Of a stretch of DNA of 64,000 bases, positions 43,085 through 51,946 are shown piece by piece (the first letter of the stretch is position 1; each line of letters begins with the position of its first letter). Position numbers and translations under genes: made by a program. Location of the stretch: NCBI GenBank assembly GCA_963792855.1, contig CAWBXZ010000018.1:310001-374000 (forward strand), read 5' to 3'. Origin of the DNA: SG8-40 sp963792855 (lineage in GTDB: Bacteria > Pseudomonadota > Gammaproteobacteria > Burkholderiales > Eutrophovitaceae). The notes under the pieces were generated by a model, which was given only the letters and a program-made list of their open reading frames with translations, was not told where the DNA came from and searched no databases.

Positions 43085-43353
43085 CAGGGCCTGTTAACAC
43101 ATAACTGATCGACGCGTTGCGCCCCAGGATGGGGTCAGGCAAGGCGCGAGGAGCGCAGTTTGGTTATTCCAAATAAGCGACGAGCAACACGGGCTGGCCC
43201 CATCCTGGGGGCAACCCGAAGGGCCGGGGCCGCTTTGGCGCGATCCGGCGTTGCAGCTCGCGCGTGTGGATTGACCGCACCGCGCTCGCTGCGCCTTGTC
43301 TCGCGCCAAAGCGGCCACCGGCGCGTCAACCAAATTTGCGTTAACAGGCCCTG
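43085..43353. repeat. 269-bp intergenic element with perfect 14-bp terminal inverted repeats
   Basis: CAGGGCCTGTTAAC at 43085-43098 is matched by its exact complement at 43340-43353. Two further perfect inverted pairs lie inside: CCCCAGGATGGGG/CCCCATCCTGGGG (43122-43134, 43198-43210) and a 15-bp pair with core GCCGCTTTGGCGCGA (43229-43243, 43301-43315). There is no ORF and no target duplication. The MFS gene starts two bases after the right end. Confidence 0.8.
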
Positions 43354-43354
43354 A

Positions 43355-44587
43355 ATGGATCGCGAACCCGCAGATCAGGTGCCGGTCACCAGAACGGCGC
43401 TGCAGGTTTTTCTTCCATTCGCCACCGGTTATTTTCTCTCCTACCTGTATCGCTCCGTCAACGCGGTCATATCGACCGACCTGATTGACGAGTTTGGCCT
43501 GTCGGCCAGTGCGCTTGGTTTGCTGACTTCGGCTTACTTCCTGGGATTTGCATCCCTTCAAATTCCGGTGGGCATCCTTCTCGACCGGGTCGGGCCTCGC
43601 CGCACCAACGCCGCATTGCTGCTTTTTGCCGGCACCGGTGCGCTGGTGTTTTCCATGGCGGAGGGTCTCCCCGGATTGCTGCTGGGGCGCACCCTGATTG
43701 GCTTTGGCGTAGCCGCGTGTCTGATGTCGAGCATCAAGGCGTTCACACTCTGGTTTCCTTTTGAACGGTTACCGGCGATGACCGGGCGCATCATGTTCGT
43801 CGGAGGTCTTGGTGCGATTTCCGCGACGGTGCCAGTCGAGGCAGCGCTGCAGGTGACCGACTGGCGGGGCCTTTTCCAGCTGCTTGCGGTGCTGACGTTT
43901 GGCGCTGCTGCCGTGGTGTTCTTCCTGGCACCGGAAAAACATCATGACCGGCCGCACGAGACGTTCGCCGGCCAGTTGCGGGGAACGGTGGGCGTGTTCG
44001 TGTCGCCGTTGTTCTGGCGCATCGCACTGGGGACGACGCTGTTCCAGTCGTTCAACATGTCGGTGCAGGGCTTGTGGGCCGGACCATGGCTGGTGGATGT
44101 GGCCGGCCTCGGACGCCAGTCCGTCGCTTTCCACCTGTTGGTGCTGGGTGTTGCGACGATGATCGGCTTTCTGTTCTGGGGTTCGCTTGCCGCTCGTCTC
44201 GTGCGCCGCGGTATTGCGCCCATGACCGTTCTGATCGCAGCCAGCGCAATGTATATGGGCGTGCAACTGCTGCTGGTCTTTGGCGCGAGCAACCTGGCGT
44301 TGCCGATCTGGATCGGTTGGGGATTTTTCGGTACGTCGGGCAGCCTTGCGTTCGCCATCCTGTCACAGCAGTTCCCGGCCCACCTGACCGGGCGTGCCAC
44401 CACGGCGCTCAATCTGCTGGTGTTTCTCACGGCGTTTGCCTCGCAGTGGGCGTTTGGCGCCATCGTCAATCAGTGGCCGGTGGCCGGCGGTGGCTATGCG
44501 CCCGGAGGTTACTCGGTAGCATTTGGCGTATTCCTTGCAATGCAGTTCTGCGGCTTCATATGGATGCTTGGTGGACGACGGCGTTGA
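43355..44587 (+). CDS. MFS transporter
   Basis: A 410-residue protein with 12 predicted helices. MFS motif A is seen as G-I-L-L-D-R-V-G-P-R-R near residue 75, and L-L-G-R-T-L-I-G-F-G-V-A-A is the following helix. The first residues M-D-R-E-P-A-D-Q are polar and cytosolic. The first ATG sits immediately beside the repeat element, so the element supplies its whole leader. Substrate is not predictable; it looks like the sugar-phosphate/organic anion type. Confidence 0.85.
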   Translation: MDREPADQVPVTRTALQVFLPFATGYFLSYLYRSVNAVISTDLIDEFGLSASALGLLTSAYFLGFASLQIPVGILLDRVGPRRTNAALLLFAGTGALVFSMAEGLPGLLLGRTLIGFGVAACLMSSIKAFTLWFPFERLPAMTGRIMFVGGLGAISATVPVEAALQVTDWRGLFQLLAVLTFGAAAVVFFLAPEKHHDRPHETFAGQLRGTVGVFVSPLFWRIALGTTLFQSFNMSVQGLWAGPWLVDVAGLGRQSVAFHLLVLGVATMIGFLFWGSLAARLVRRGIAPMTVLIAASAMYMGVQLLLVFGASNLALPIWIGWGFFGTSGSLAFAILSQQFPAHLTGRATTALNLLVFLTAFASQWAFGAIVNQWPVAGGGYAPGGYSVAFGVFLAMQFCGFIWMLGGRRR

Positions 44588-44813
44588 GATTGCCACGCTG
44601 CGGCGGTCCGTGTGCACGAGAGACCGGACCTGCGGCGCGCACGCCTGGAACAGCCGGTATGCCCTGGCGTCACGGAGATACGGTCTGATGGGAATCGCAA
44701 GGGAGGTTGCGCTTGCAACGACGAACGTCGGCTGCCTGTCCATTTTCCGCCTGCCGGAGTTGCCCGCACGGCGGGCCGCTGACGGTTTTGCATTTTGCGG
44801 CCGAGCGTTGCGC

Positions 44814-46187
44814 ATGCTGACCGTGGGCGTGCTCCTGTTGCCTATTGTTGTCGCCGGCTGCGCAAGTTTCAGAAGTTATCAGACCGAAATTGGGCGAACG
44901 CTGGATCTGGTTGCGGTCGGCAGGATCGATTCGGCGATCAAGGCGCACCAGGCCCAGGCCCACTATGGCGGGGATTTGTTGTATTACCTCGAACAAGGCG
45001 AATTGCTAAGGCTGGGCGGGCGTTATGAGGAGAGCCAGATAGCCTGGTTTGAAGCGGATCGGCGAGTCAGGAAATGGGAAGAGCAAGCCCGCCTTCATCC
45101 GGAGATGCTGGCCCGCGATGCCGGATCATTACTGGTCAGCGACCGTTTGCGCGCCTACACGGGGCATGATTTCGAGAAAGTCATGCTGACAACGCGTATG
45201 GCGCTCAATCATTTGTCGCTTGGTGAATGGGACCAGGCTCGCGTTGCCATCAAACGCAGCCACGAACGCGAAGCGTTGATTGCCGGGTTGCGCGCAGAAC
45301 AGGTGCGCCGCGCAGAGCAGTCCACCGGAGAAAAAGACGAGGCACCCGATTTCCGCGAACTCAACGGCTACCCGGTGCGGACGATAGACAATCCTGAGGT
45401 CAATGCCTTGCGCAATAGCTACCAGAACGCGTTCAGTCATTATCTGGCCGGCTTTGTTTACGAGGCGCTCGGGGAGATCAGTCTGGCAGCGGCCGGATAT
45501 CGTCAGGCAATCGAATTGCAGCCCGGCGTTGCCTTGCTGGAGGAGGGGCTGGCGGGCCTCGACATGCGCCACTCCCAACGTGGCAGATCGGTAACCGGAG
45601 TGGACGGGACGACCGATTTGCTTTTGGTCATCGAGACCGGTCTCGCCCCGGCGCGCACCTCGGTGAACATCAATCTGCCGGTGCCGACCGACGAGGGGCT
45701 GCTGCTGGCGCCAGTGTCCTTTCCCGTCATACGTGAGTCGCGCCTCGTGAGCGGTTTGAGCGCAGTTTCGATCGATGAGGGCATGCCGACCGAAACATCG
45801 ACGGTCACCAGTGTCGACCTGATGGCAAGACGTGCGTTACTGGATGAAATGCCATGGATTATGGTGCGTGCGATCGCCCGCGCCACGGTCAAGGCGTCAT
45901 TGCAGAGGGCAGCTTACAAAAATGATGATTCCAACGTTGCGGGAACCGTTGTGCTGATCGGTTCGGTCTTGACCGAGCGGGCCGATGAGCGCGCCTGGCG
46001 CAGCTTGCCGTCGAGGATCGGGCTGGCCCGCTTTCGGCTCGTACATGGAACGCACGATGTGGACGTCGCTGTCGGGTCCCAAACGCACAGATTCAGTGTC
46101 AGTGTGGACGGTCCGTTTGCGGTGATGAGCGTACGGCAGGTCGGCACCGCGGCATATATGAGCCTCAGTCCCGGCCCGGGCGCCTAG
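44814..46187 (+). CDS. COG3014-family lipoprotein
   Basis: A 457-residue lipoprotein (lipobox I-V-V-A-G-C) rich in TPR-like helices: Y-Y-L-E-Q-G-E-L-L-R-L-G-G-R-Y-E-E-S, T-R-M-A-L-N-H-L-S-L-G-E-W-D-Q-A-R-V and Y-L-A-G-F-V-Y-E-A-L-G. The C-terminal part is beta-rich with M-A-R-R-A-L-L-D-E-M-P-W-I. COG3014 members precede ycfL and lpoB in several Gammaproteobacteria, as here. The ATG at 44814 directly precedes the signal peptide; an upstream in-frame ATG at 44688 is less likely. Confidence 0.83.
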   Translation: MLTVGVLLLPIVVAGCASFRSYQTEIGRTLDLVAVGRIDSAIKAHQAQAHYGGDLLYYLEQGELLRLGGRYEESQIAWFEADRRVRKWEEQARLHPEMLARDAGSLLVSDRLRAYTGHDFEKVMLTTRMALNHLSLGEWDQARVAIKRSHEREALIAGLRAEQVRRAEQSTGEKDEAPDFRELNGYPVRTIDNPEVNALRNSYQNAFSHYLAGFVYEALGEISLAAAGYRQAIELQPGVALLEEGLAGLDMRHSQRGRSVTGVDGTTDLLLVIETGLAPARTSVNINLPVPTDEGLLLAPVSFPVIRESRLVSGLSAVSIDEGMPTETSTVTSVDLMARRALLDEMPWIMVRAIARATVKASLQRAAYKNDDSNVAGTVVLIGSVLTERADERAWRSLPSRIGLARFRLVHGTHDVDVAVGSQTHRFSVSVDGPFAVMSVRQVGTAAYMSLSPGPGA

Positions 46188-46255
46188 CCCCGGGATGCCG
46201 CCGCGATGCACTCCGCGGCCGAATTAGACGAACATACAAACACAGAGAGGTTGTT

Positions 46256-46666
46256 ATGAAATCGAGCACACTCCCCGTCATGATCGTTGCCGCGCTGCTG
46301 GCCGCTTGCCAGAGCGCCGGTGAGCCGAAACCTTCGGAATCCTGCCCCGGGTTTGAAGAGGCCGGATCAACCTCGGCGCTGGAACAAAGCAAGGTACGCT
46401 ATCTCGACCAGCCCGACGTCAAGGTCGTGGAGATGCGCTGCGTGGCATCGGATGGTCTGCTGCGTGTCGATGTCGACATCGTCAATGAAAGACCGCGGGA
46501 ACAACGCATTGCCTATCGGTTCGAGTGGTTCGAAGCGAATGGGATGAGTGTTGATAATGAGGAGGTATGGAAGCCGCTTCTGCTCTATCCGGACCAGGTG
46601 CAAACGATTCGCACCGTGTCGCCGCGTGCAGACGCGCAGGATTTCAGGGTTGTCATCAAGCGCTAA
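46256..46666 (+). CDS. ycfL: YcfL-family lipoprotein (DUF1425)
   Basis: A 136-residue lipoprotein with the lipobox A-L-L-A-A-C. The DUF1425 beta sandwich has L-R-V-D-V-D-I-V-N, R-I-A-Y-R-F-E-W-F and V-R-T-V-S-P-R-A-D-A, similar to E. coli YcfL, which is encoded beside lpoB. AGAGAGG lies upstream of the ATG. The role is unknown; linkage suggests a link to peptidoglycan synthase regulation. Confidence 0.85.
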   Translation: MKSSTLPVMIVAALLAACQSAGEPKPSESCPGFEEAGSTSALEQSKVRYLDQPDVKVVEMRCVASDGLLRVDVDIVNERPREQRIAYRFEWFEANGMSVDNEEVWKPLLLYPDQVQTIRTVSPRADAQDFRVVIKR

Positions 46667-46690
46667 TTCAATCGAACTGGAGTGGAAAAG

Positions 46691-47275
46691 ATGCATATTC
46701 GATTCGTGGGCCGGACCTGGTTTGTTGTCGTTGTCGTCGTTGCGCTGGGGGTTGTTGGCGGGTGCTCCAAGCAGGTGCGTTACGGTGATCCGAAATCCGT
46801 CGAAACCGTCAATCTGGATTTCGGATCAACCGACTTGCAGGTGATCGCGGAAGCGATGACGCGCTCGTTGTTGCAGTCACCAGTGGTCGGCGGCGGATCA
46901 AGGCCGATCGTTACAGTGCAGGACGTAAAGAACAAAACCAGCGAGTACATTGATACGCGGGCAATTACCGACTCTATTCGCGCCGAGTTGCTGAAAAGCG
47001 GGCAAGTGCGGTTTGCAGTCGACGCGGTTGGCATGGACGAGCAAATCGACGAGCTGGAGCGTCAACAAAGCGAATATTACGATCAGGAGCAGTCGGCTGA
47101 GATCGGCAATATGGTCGCGGCGCAGTATCGGTTGGAGGGCAGCATCATTTCCATCGTCAAGGAAGCTGACGGCGTCAAGGATGTCTACTATAAATTCAAC
47201 CTGCAATTGTGGAACGTGCGTAATGGCCTGCTCGAATGGTCCGATGAGAAGGACATACGCAAGACCGAGAGCTGA
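46691..47275 (+). CDS. lpoB: Penicillin-binding protein activator LpoB
   Basis: Outer-membrane lipoprotein that activates PBP1b in peptidoglycan synthesis. The 194-residue protein has a lipobox (V-V-G-G-C-S), then the LpoB domain with F-G-S-T-D-L-Q-V-I-A-E-A-M near residue 48, V-Q-D-V-K-N-K-T-S-E-Y-I-D-T and Y-R-L-E-G-S-I, ending L-L-E-W-S-D-E-K-D-I-R-K. The linker after the lipid Cys is short compared with the 40-residue Pro-rich linker of E. coli. Start ATG 46691 has GGAG eight bases upstream. Confidence 0.92.
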   Translation: MHIRFVGRTWFVVVVVVALGVVGGCSKQVRYGDPKSVETVNLDFGSTDLQVIAEAMTRSLLQSPVVGGGSRPIVTVQDVKNKTSEYIDTRAITDSIRAELLKSGQVRFAVDAVGMDEQIDELERQQSEYYDQEQSAEIGNMVAAQYRLEGSIISIVKEADGVKDVYYKFNLQLWNVRNGLLEWSDEKDIRKTES

Positions 47276-47417
47276 CGAACTTGCACGAGAGCGAAGCACT
47301 GCACGATAAAATGTAGCCCATCAAACTTTTAGGGTAATCGCTGTTTTTTCGCTTCGATGTGCCGGAGCGGGCGGGTGGAAAACAAACTGGAAACACGGAA
47401 AGGACTTGGAGAAAATA

Positions 47418-48101
47418 ATGACTCAAGCGAAGGAAATTAGGGGATTGCCGGCCATTCTCGTGATACTGCTGGCACTCACAGGATGTGAAACGCTGGACCC
47501 CTACACGGGGGAAAAGAAAGTCAGCAACGCGACCAAGGGGGCAGTAATCGGCGCCGCGGGCGGCGCCGTTATTGGCGCAATCAGTGGCGATAACGCGCGC
47601 GAGCGGCGCCAACGGGCATTGATTGGTGCCGGGGTCGGCGGGCTCGCCGGTGGCGCGGTCGGCGTCTACATGGACAAACAGGAAGCCGAACTGCGCAAGG
47701 AACTCGAAGGCACTGGCGTGAGTGTGACGCGCATCGGTGATGAGATCACGCTCAACATGCCCAGCAACATCACGTTTGCCTTTGGCAGCGCCGATCTCGA
47801 CGCCCGTTTTTTTCCCGTGCTCGACAGCGTTTCCAAAGTCGTCAAGAAGTACGACAAGACGTTGGTTGAGGTGGCCGGACACACCGATAGTGTCGGCAGC
47901 GCCGAATCGAACCAGACGCTCTCGGAGAGGCGCGCCAATACGGTCTCGCAATATCTGATCAGCAAAGGCATTGTCCGCGACCGTACGATCGTTGTTGGTG
48001 CCGGCGAGAACATGCCGGTGGCGGATAACGAGACCGCGGAAGGGCGGGCGCTCAACCGTCGGGTCGAGTTGTCATTGTTGCCGATCCGCGAGGATGGCTG
48101 A
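47418..48101 (+). CDS. OmpA-family lipoprotein with glycine zipper
   Basis: A 227-residue lipoprotein (L-A-L-T-G-C). A glycine-zipper stretch (G-A-V-I-G-A-A-G-G-A-V-I-G-A) occupies residues 35-80, and an OmpA-like peptidoglycan-binding domain the C-terminal half, with F-A-F-G-S-A-D-L, V-A-G-H-T-D-S-V-G-S and L-S-E-R-R-A, and a final N-R-R-V-E. It probably anchors the outer membrane to murein. GGAG precedes the ATG. It follows lpoB after 142 bp and may have its own promoter. Confidence 0.9.
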   Translation: MTQAKEIRGLPAILVILLALTGCETLDPYTGEKKVSNATKGAVIGAAGGAVIGAISGDNARERRQRALIGAGVGGLAGGAVGVYMDKQEAELRKELEGTGVSVTRIGDEITLNMPSNITFAFGSADLDARFFPVLDSVSKVVKKYDKTLVEVAGHTDSVGSAESNQTLSERRANTVSQYLISKGIVRDRTIVVGAGENMPVADNETAEGRALNRRVELSLLPIREDG

Positions 48102-48149
48102 TCAGTTGACGGCGCAAACTCAACACAGGGCGAGCAGAATGGGATGTGA

Positions 48150-48512
48150 ATGCGCATGATCAGGCGACCTGAAAACGTTTACGCGAAGTACCATGCGCAT
48201 GTCTATTTTGACCAGGCCACAATCGACAGGGCGCAGAAAATTTGCACCCGAGCCGGAAAGTTGTTCGGGGTTGCGGTCGGAAGAGTGCATCAGAAGAACG
48301 TTGGTCCGCACCCGCGCTGGAGCTGCCAACTCACGTCCGATGCGACACAGTTCGACGATCTCATTCCCTGGCTCGAAGACAACCGCCAGGGAATGACGGT
48401 TCTGGTGCACGCACTCTCGGGTAACGATCTCGACGATCACACGGTGCACGCGGCCTGGCTGGGTGAGCCGGTCGAACTGAATCTCGCCATGTTCGAAAAA
48501 AGCGATGTTTGA
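48150..48512 (+). CDS. DOPA 4,5-dioxygenase-family protein
   Basis: A 120-residue protein matching the DOPA-dioxygenase-like family: Y-H-A-H-V-Y-F-D near residue 14 with paired His, G-R-V-H-Q-K-N-V-G-P-H-P-R-W-S-C-Q-L near residue 45, and V-H-A-L-S-G-N-D-L-D-D-H-T. These His are the expected metal ligands. Bacterial members are rarely tested. It sits 48 bp after the OmpA-like gene. Confidence 0.87.
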   Translation: MRMIRRPENVYAKYHAHVYFDQATIDRAQKICTRAGKLFGVAVGRVHQKNVGPHPRWSCQLTSDATQFDDLIPWLEDNRQGMTVLVHALSGNDLDDHTVHAAWLGEPVELNLAMFEKSDV

Positions 48513-48557
48513 AAACGATTCCAGCATCAGCTGATATTGCCGGGGAGAACTGATTTG

Positions 48558-49535
48558 GTGAACGCGGGCGCAGCTTATCCCGACTTCCGCGATGTCCTTT
48601 CAGCGCAAACACGGATCAGGCCGTATCTCAAGCCAACGCCGCTGAACCGCTATGCATCTCTGGATGATCTGATCGGCACCGCGGTCTGGGTCAAGCACGA
48701 GAACTGCCAGCCGGTAGGCGCGTTCAAGGTGCGCGGGGGCATCAATCTGCTCTCATCGTTATCCGCCGAAGAACGTGCCCGCGGTGTGATTACCGCGAGT
48801 ACCGGCAATCATGGCCAGTCCGTCGCTTACGCGGCCCGCCTGTTTGGCGCCGATGCCCATATCTGCGTACCCATTGGCGCCAATCCGGACAAGGTGGCGG
48901 CGATTCGCGGCATGGGGGCGCAGATTATCGAACACGGTGCGCATTTCGACGACGCCGCCCGCAACGCGCAGCATCTGGCGAAGGAGCATGGTTACCGTTT
49001 TGTTCACTCCGCCAACGAACCGCTACTGATTGCCGGCGTCGCGACGCAGGCGCTGGAAATGCTCGAAGAGCAGCCGTCCATCGATACGGTCATCGTGCCC
49101 ATCGGTCTCGGCAGCGGCGCGGCCGGAGCCTGCATCGTCGCCAAGACGATCAGTCCCGCCATTCGGGTGATCGGCGTGCAGGCTGCCGCGTCGCCCGCCG
49201 TGCATGACTCCTGGCGCAGCGGGCGCATCGAAACGCGCCCCAATAAAACGTTTGCCGAGGGACTGGCGACGGGGCAGGCGGCAGGCATGACTCTGGAACT
49301 GCTTACGCAGCATCTCGATGATTTTCGACTGGTGTCCGAGGCCGACATACTGCAAGGCATGGTGTGGTGGATCGAGCGTTGCCACACGCTTGCCGAGTCT
49401 GCCGCGGGTGCCGTGCTGGCAGCGGCTTTTGCGCTGCGCGCGGAACTCGCGGGACGCACAGTCGGCATCATCTGCAGTGGCGGCAATGCGACCGTTGCGC
49501 AGCTCCGGCAAGCGCTGGACGCGAATCGAAACTGA
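48558..49535 (+). CDS. Threonine/serine dehydratase-like PLP enzyme
   Basis: A 325-residue fold-type II PLP enzyme. The PLP-binding Lys is in V-G-A-F-K-V-R-G-G near residue 56, with the T-A-S-T-G-N-H-G-Q-S phosphate-binding loop near 80 and G-S-G-A-A-G and C-S-G-G-N-A later. It lacks a C-terminal ACT domain, so it is the short catabolic or serine-racemase-like form. GTG at 48558 (with an adjacent TTG) has GGGGAGA upstream. Threonine dehydratase, serine racemase or hydroxyaspartate ammonia-lyase activity are all possible. Confidence 0.85.
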   Translation: MNAGAAYPDFRDVLSAQTRIRPYLKPTPLNRYASLDDLIGTAVWVKHENCQPVGAFKVRGGINLLSSLSAEERARGVITASTGNHGQSVAYAARLFGADAHICVPIGANPDKVAAIRGMGAQIIEHGAHFDDAARNAQHLAKEHGYRFVHSANEPLLIAGVATQALEMLEEQPSIDTVIVPIGLGSGAAGACIVAKTISPAIRVIGVQAAASPAVHDSWRSGRIETRPNKTFAEGLATGQAAGMTLELLTQHLDDFRLVSEADILQGMVWWIERCHTLAESAAGAVLAAAFALRAELAGRTVGIICSGGNATVAQLRQALDANRN

Positions 49536-49574
49536 CCTGACCGGATATGCCTCACCGGTGCAGCGGTCGTGCGT

Positions 49575-50531
49575 TCAGGAAGAGGACGCGTACTGGCGGA
49601 TGCTGATTTCGTGTCCTCGCAGCACGATTTCGTAAATCCCGGACTGAGTCACCGCAAACTGGTCGGTACGCTTGCGTACCGCGAGTCCGCGCGCGGTGAA
49701 CTCGTTTGCGTGTTTCCAGAGGAACGCCGCGATGTCATTTGCCCGCTCGTCAATCGGCAGGTCGATACGCTGCGTGCCGATAATAGCCAGCGGCGTGACG
49801 TGGCGAAATCCGGCGAAGGCATGCTCGACATACAGGTATTCAAACCCTAGCTGGTATCCGGCCAGTGCGGTAGCCTTGCTGCCGAGTTGGGCCACCTGGC
49901 CATCCACCGTTACCCGGGCGACAACCGTTTCCTCGATCGGCCTCGCGGCGGTGGCGAGTGCCGTGGTAATGAGCAGCGCGGCAATCAAGGCCAGGCTGAA
50001 CACGGCATCGCGAACGCGCGATATCGGGCCGCCGGTACCAATGCCGAGCACGCGGCCAAGCAACCAGCCCAGGCCTCCCCAGATCAGCATCGACAATCCG
50101 ACGAACAGTTTTTCGACGTTGGTTTGCGGGCTCCAGGCGCCGGTCAATCCGAGAGCGGCCAACGTCAGGAGGGCAAAGCCTGCGATGCCGATCAACATGT
50201 AAAACCAGCGGAAAACGCGGAGCCAGTGCGGTTCGCTCCCATGCCCGAAGTAATGCTGCAGGCGCACGGTCCACGGTATGCCGAGTTGTTGCCCGCAGTG
50301 TTCGCATGCCGAGCCGGTGACCACTGTTGGCTTGCGGCATGTGGCGCAGCGCATGATCCACTCGCGTTCCATGCCGATGCGGTCGGCCTGCCATTCGACT
50401 ACGATGCCGATCAGTGGCGCGAATACCACATACGCGAGCGTTGCCAGCCCGATCAGGAATGCGATGTTCCCGGCGGTCGCGAGTGACGGGCCCAGTCCTT
50501 GTTCGATGGTTGCCAGTAATGATGCGAGCAT
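49575..50531 (-). CDS. Zinc-ribbon membrane protein of unknown function
   Basis: A 318-residue protein. An N-terminal helix (I-A-F-L-I-G-L-A-T-L-A-Y-V-V-F-A) is followed by a zinc ribbon with C-A-T-C-R and C-E-H-C-G near residues 62-82. Two or three further helices occupy 105-215, and a soluble C-terminal domain of about 100 residues completes it. I do not recognise a family; the architecture is that of a small-molecule or stress-sensing membrane protein. It is convergent with the dehydratase gene. Confidence 0.72.
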   Translation of the reverse strand: MLASLLATIEQGLGPSLATAGNIAFLIGLATLAYVVFAPLIGIVVEWQADRIGMEREWIMRCATCRKPTVVTGSACEHCGQQLGIPWTVRLQHYFGHGSEPHWLRVFRWFYMLIGIAGFALLTLAALGLTGAWSPQTNVEKLFVGLSMLIWGGLGWLLGRVLGIGTGGPISRVRDAVFSLALIAALLITTALATAARPIEETVVARVTVDGQVAQLGSKATALAGYQLGFEYLYVEHAFAGFRHVTPLAIIGTQRIDLPIDERANDIAAFLWKHANEFTARGLAVRKRTDQFAVTQSGIYEIVLRGHEISIRQYASSS

Positions 50532-50684
50532 AAGTTCGCAGTATCCCTCGTTTCGGATTCGTTCGCCAAACGGGCGGGGCTTGACCTGTCTGGCGGTTCA
50601 CACGACCAACCGTGAAACTCCAGAGGTGCTTGCACAGTTGTCAGCGCCGTGTATGGCTCGCGCGGAAAGTATGTCCGTATTTCA

Positions 50685-51047
50685 TCAATCGCAAGGGAAC
50701 GCCTCCCAAAGTGCGGACGCCACGAGGCTGCTGCCCGTGAAGCGACGTTTTTCAGGATGGACCTCGAGATAACGCATGATGGCATCGAGCATCTGTGCAA
50801 GTTGCGTGTTGCGTGGAGGGCAAAAGAATGGCGCCTTGATGATTCCGATCTCTCTGTCGGATAGGTCGGTATGCAGATCGATAAAACCCTGCACATATCC
50901 GGAGAATGCGCCGGGGTCGGGTGGGTCTTGCGAATCACCCCGCTTCCATTCCAACCCCCACTCGTAGAGCGCGTGACCGTCTGCCGCTTGCACGGGCAGT
51001 GCAATTGTTATCGCTGCAAAGAGGGTAATGAGTCGTAGTGATTTCAT
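50685..51047 (-). CDS. Rap1a/Tai-like secreted protein
   Basis: A 120-residue protein with a cleavable signal (L-I-T-L-F-A-A-I-T-I-A-L-P-V-Q-A-A). The mature part has G-Y-V-Q-G-F-I-D-L near residue 50, F-F-C-P-P, M-R-Y-L-E-V-H-P-E-K-R and a closing A-L-W-E-A-F-P-C, the Rap1a/Tai pattern with its conserved Cys pair. It resembles type VI immunity proteins, but no effector or secretion gene is near. It is a distant second copy of the protein at 10949-11272. Confidence 0.78.
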   Translation of the reverse strand: MKSLRLITLFAAITIALPVQAADGHALYEWGLEWKRGDSQDPPDPGAFSGYVQGFIDLHTDLSDREIGIIKAPFFCPPRNTQLAQMLDAIMRYLEVHPEKRRFTGSSLVASALWEAFPCD

Positions 51048-51229
51048 GGTTGCTCCGTTTGCGCGAATGGTGCGGTCAGGCGAAAACGATTCGGCGGGAC
51101 TGAGAGATGCTGGGGAAAATCTGTTGCATCCCCGGTTTTCTCTGTTCTACGAAAGCCGGTACCGATCCGGTCCGCTGGCGGAAGGTATCCGTTACGTGAG
51201 CGGGAAAATGCTCAGGCACTCAGCCTGTT

Positions 51230-51928
51230 TCATTTTTTCTCTGCCCCGGGCGTGACCAGCATCTCTTCCAGTTGCAGCCCGGTAAGACGGTGGATCCGCC
51301 GCCACAGCAGATAGAAAATCGTCAGCATCATGATCATGGAGGGAATCGCAATCACCGGGTAGCTGAGCAGGGTCATGCGCCCCAATTCCTCGTTAAAGGC
51401 CACACTGCCGGTCGGGCTGGTGACAATCCAGGTCGCCAGCAGATAATTCATCACTGCCGAGAAAAAGAAAGTCCCGCCCAGCAGGTAGGTGGCTTTGGTC
51501 AGACTGCCCAGAAAAGCGTCCTCGTGACCGCGCTCGCGCAGAATCCGGTCGATCTTTCCGGTGTCAATTATCAATGGGTTATACAGCAGCACCTTGATTA
51601 ACGGTTTGCCGATCTGTGCCGAGATGACGACGGCGATCCCGATGATCGCGGGGATCGCCGCTTCCTTGATCGCAAGCCATTCAGTATCGAGTTGCAGGAG
51701 GCCGATACCGCCGGTCAGCAACACGCTGATCAATCCGAGCAGGGCAATGAAGTTCTTTTTCTGGTAGCGGACAAGTTCGTACAGGCCCCAGCCGATCGGA
51801 AACGCGAGCGCCAGCACCAGCGCACCGACGGTTCCGAGGTACTCGTCGCCACTGAGTTTCATCAGTATCGCTGACGGCAGAACAATGCTGACTAACAGGT
51901 CGATCAGTGGCCGGGGTTTATGTGTCAT
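51230..51928 (-). CDS. VC0807-family integral membrane protein
   Basis: A 232-residue protein with about six hydrophobic helices and the VC0807-like features: P-L-I-D-L-L-V-S-I-V-L-P-S-A-I-L near the start, P-I-G-W-G-L-Y-E-L and L-G-G-T-F-F-F-S-A-V-M-N-Y. Function is not known. The start lies about 20 bp from the left inverted repeat of the transposase element; transcription is away from it. Confidence 0.78.
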   Translation of the reverse strand: MTHKPRPLIDLLVSIVLPSAILMKLSGDEYLGTVGALVLALAFPIGWGLYELVRYQKKNFIALLGLISVLLTGGIGLLQLDTEWLAIKEAAIPAIIGIAVVISAQIGKPLIKVLLYNPLIIDTGKIDRILRERGHEDAFLGSLTKATYLLGGTFFFSAVMNYLLATWIVTSPTGSVAFNEELGRMTLLSYPVIAIPSMIMMLTIFYLLWRRIHRLTGLQLEEMLVTPGAEKK

Positions 51929-51946
51929 GTGAATCCAGAAAAACCA

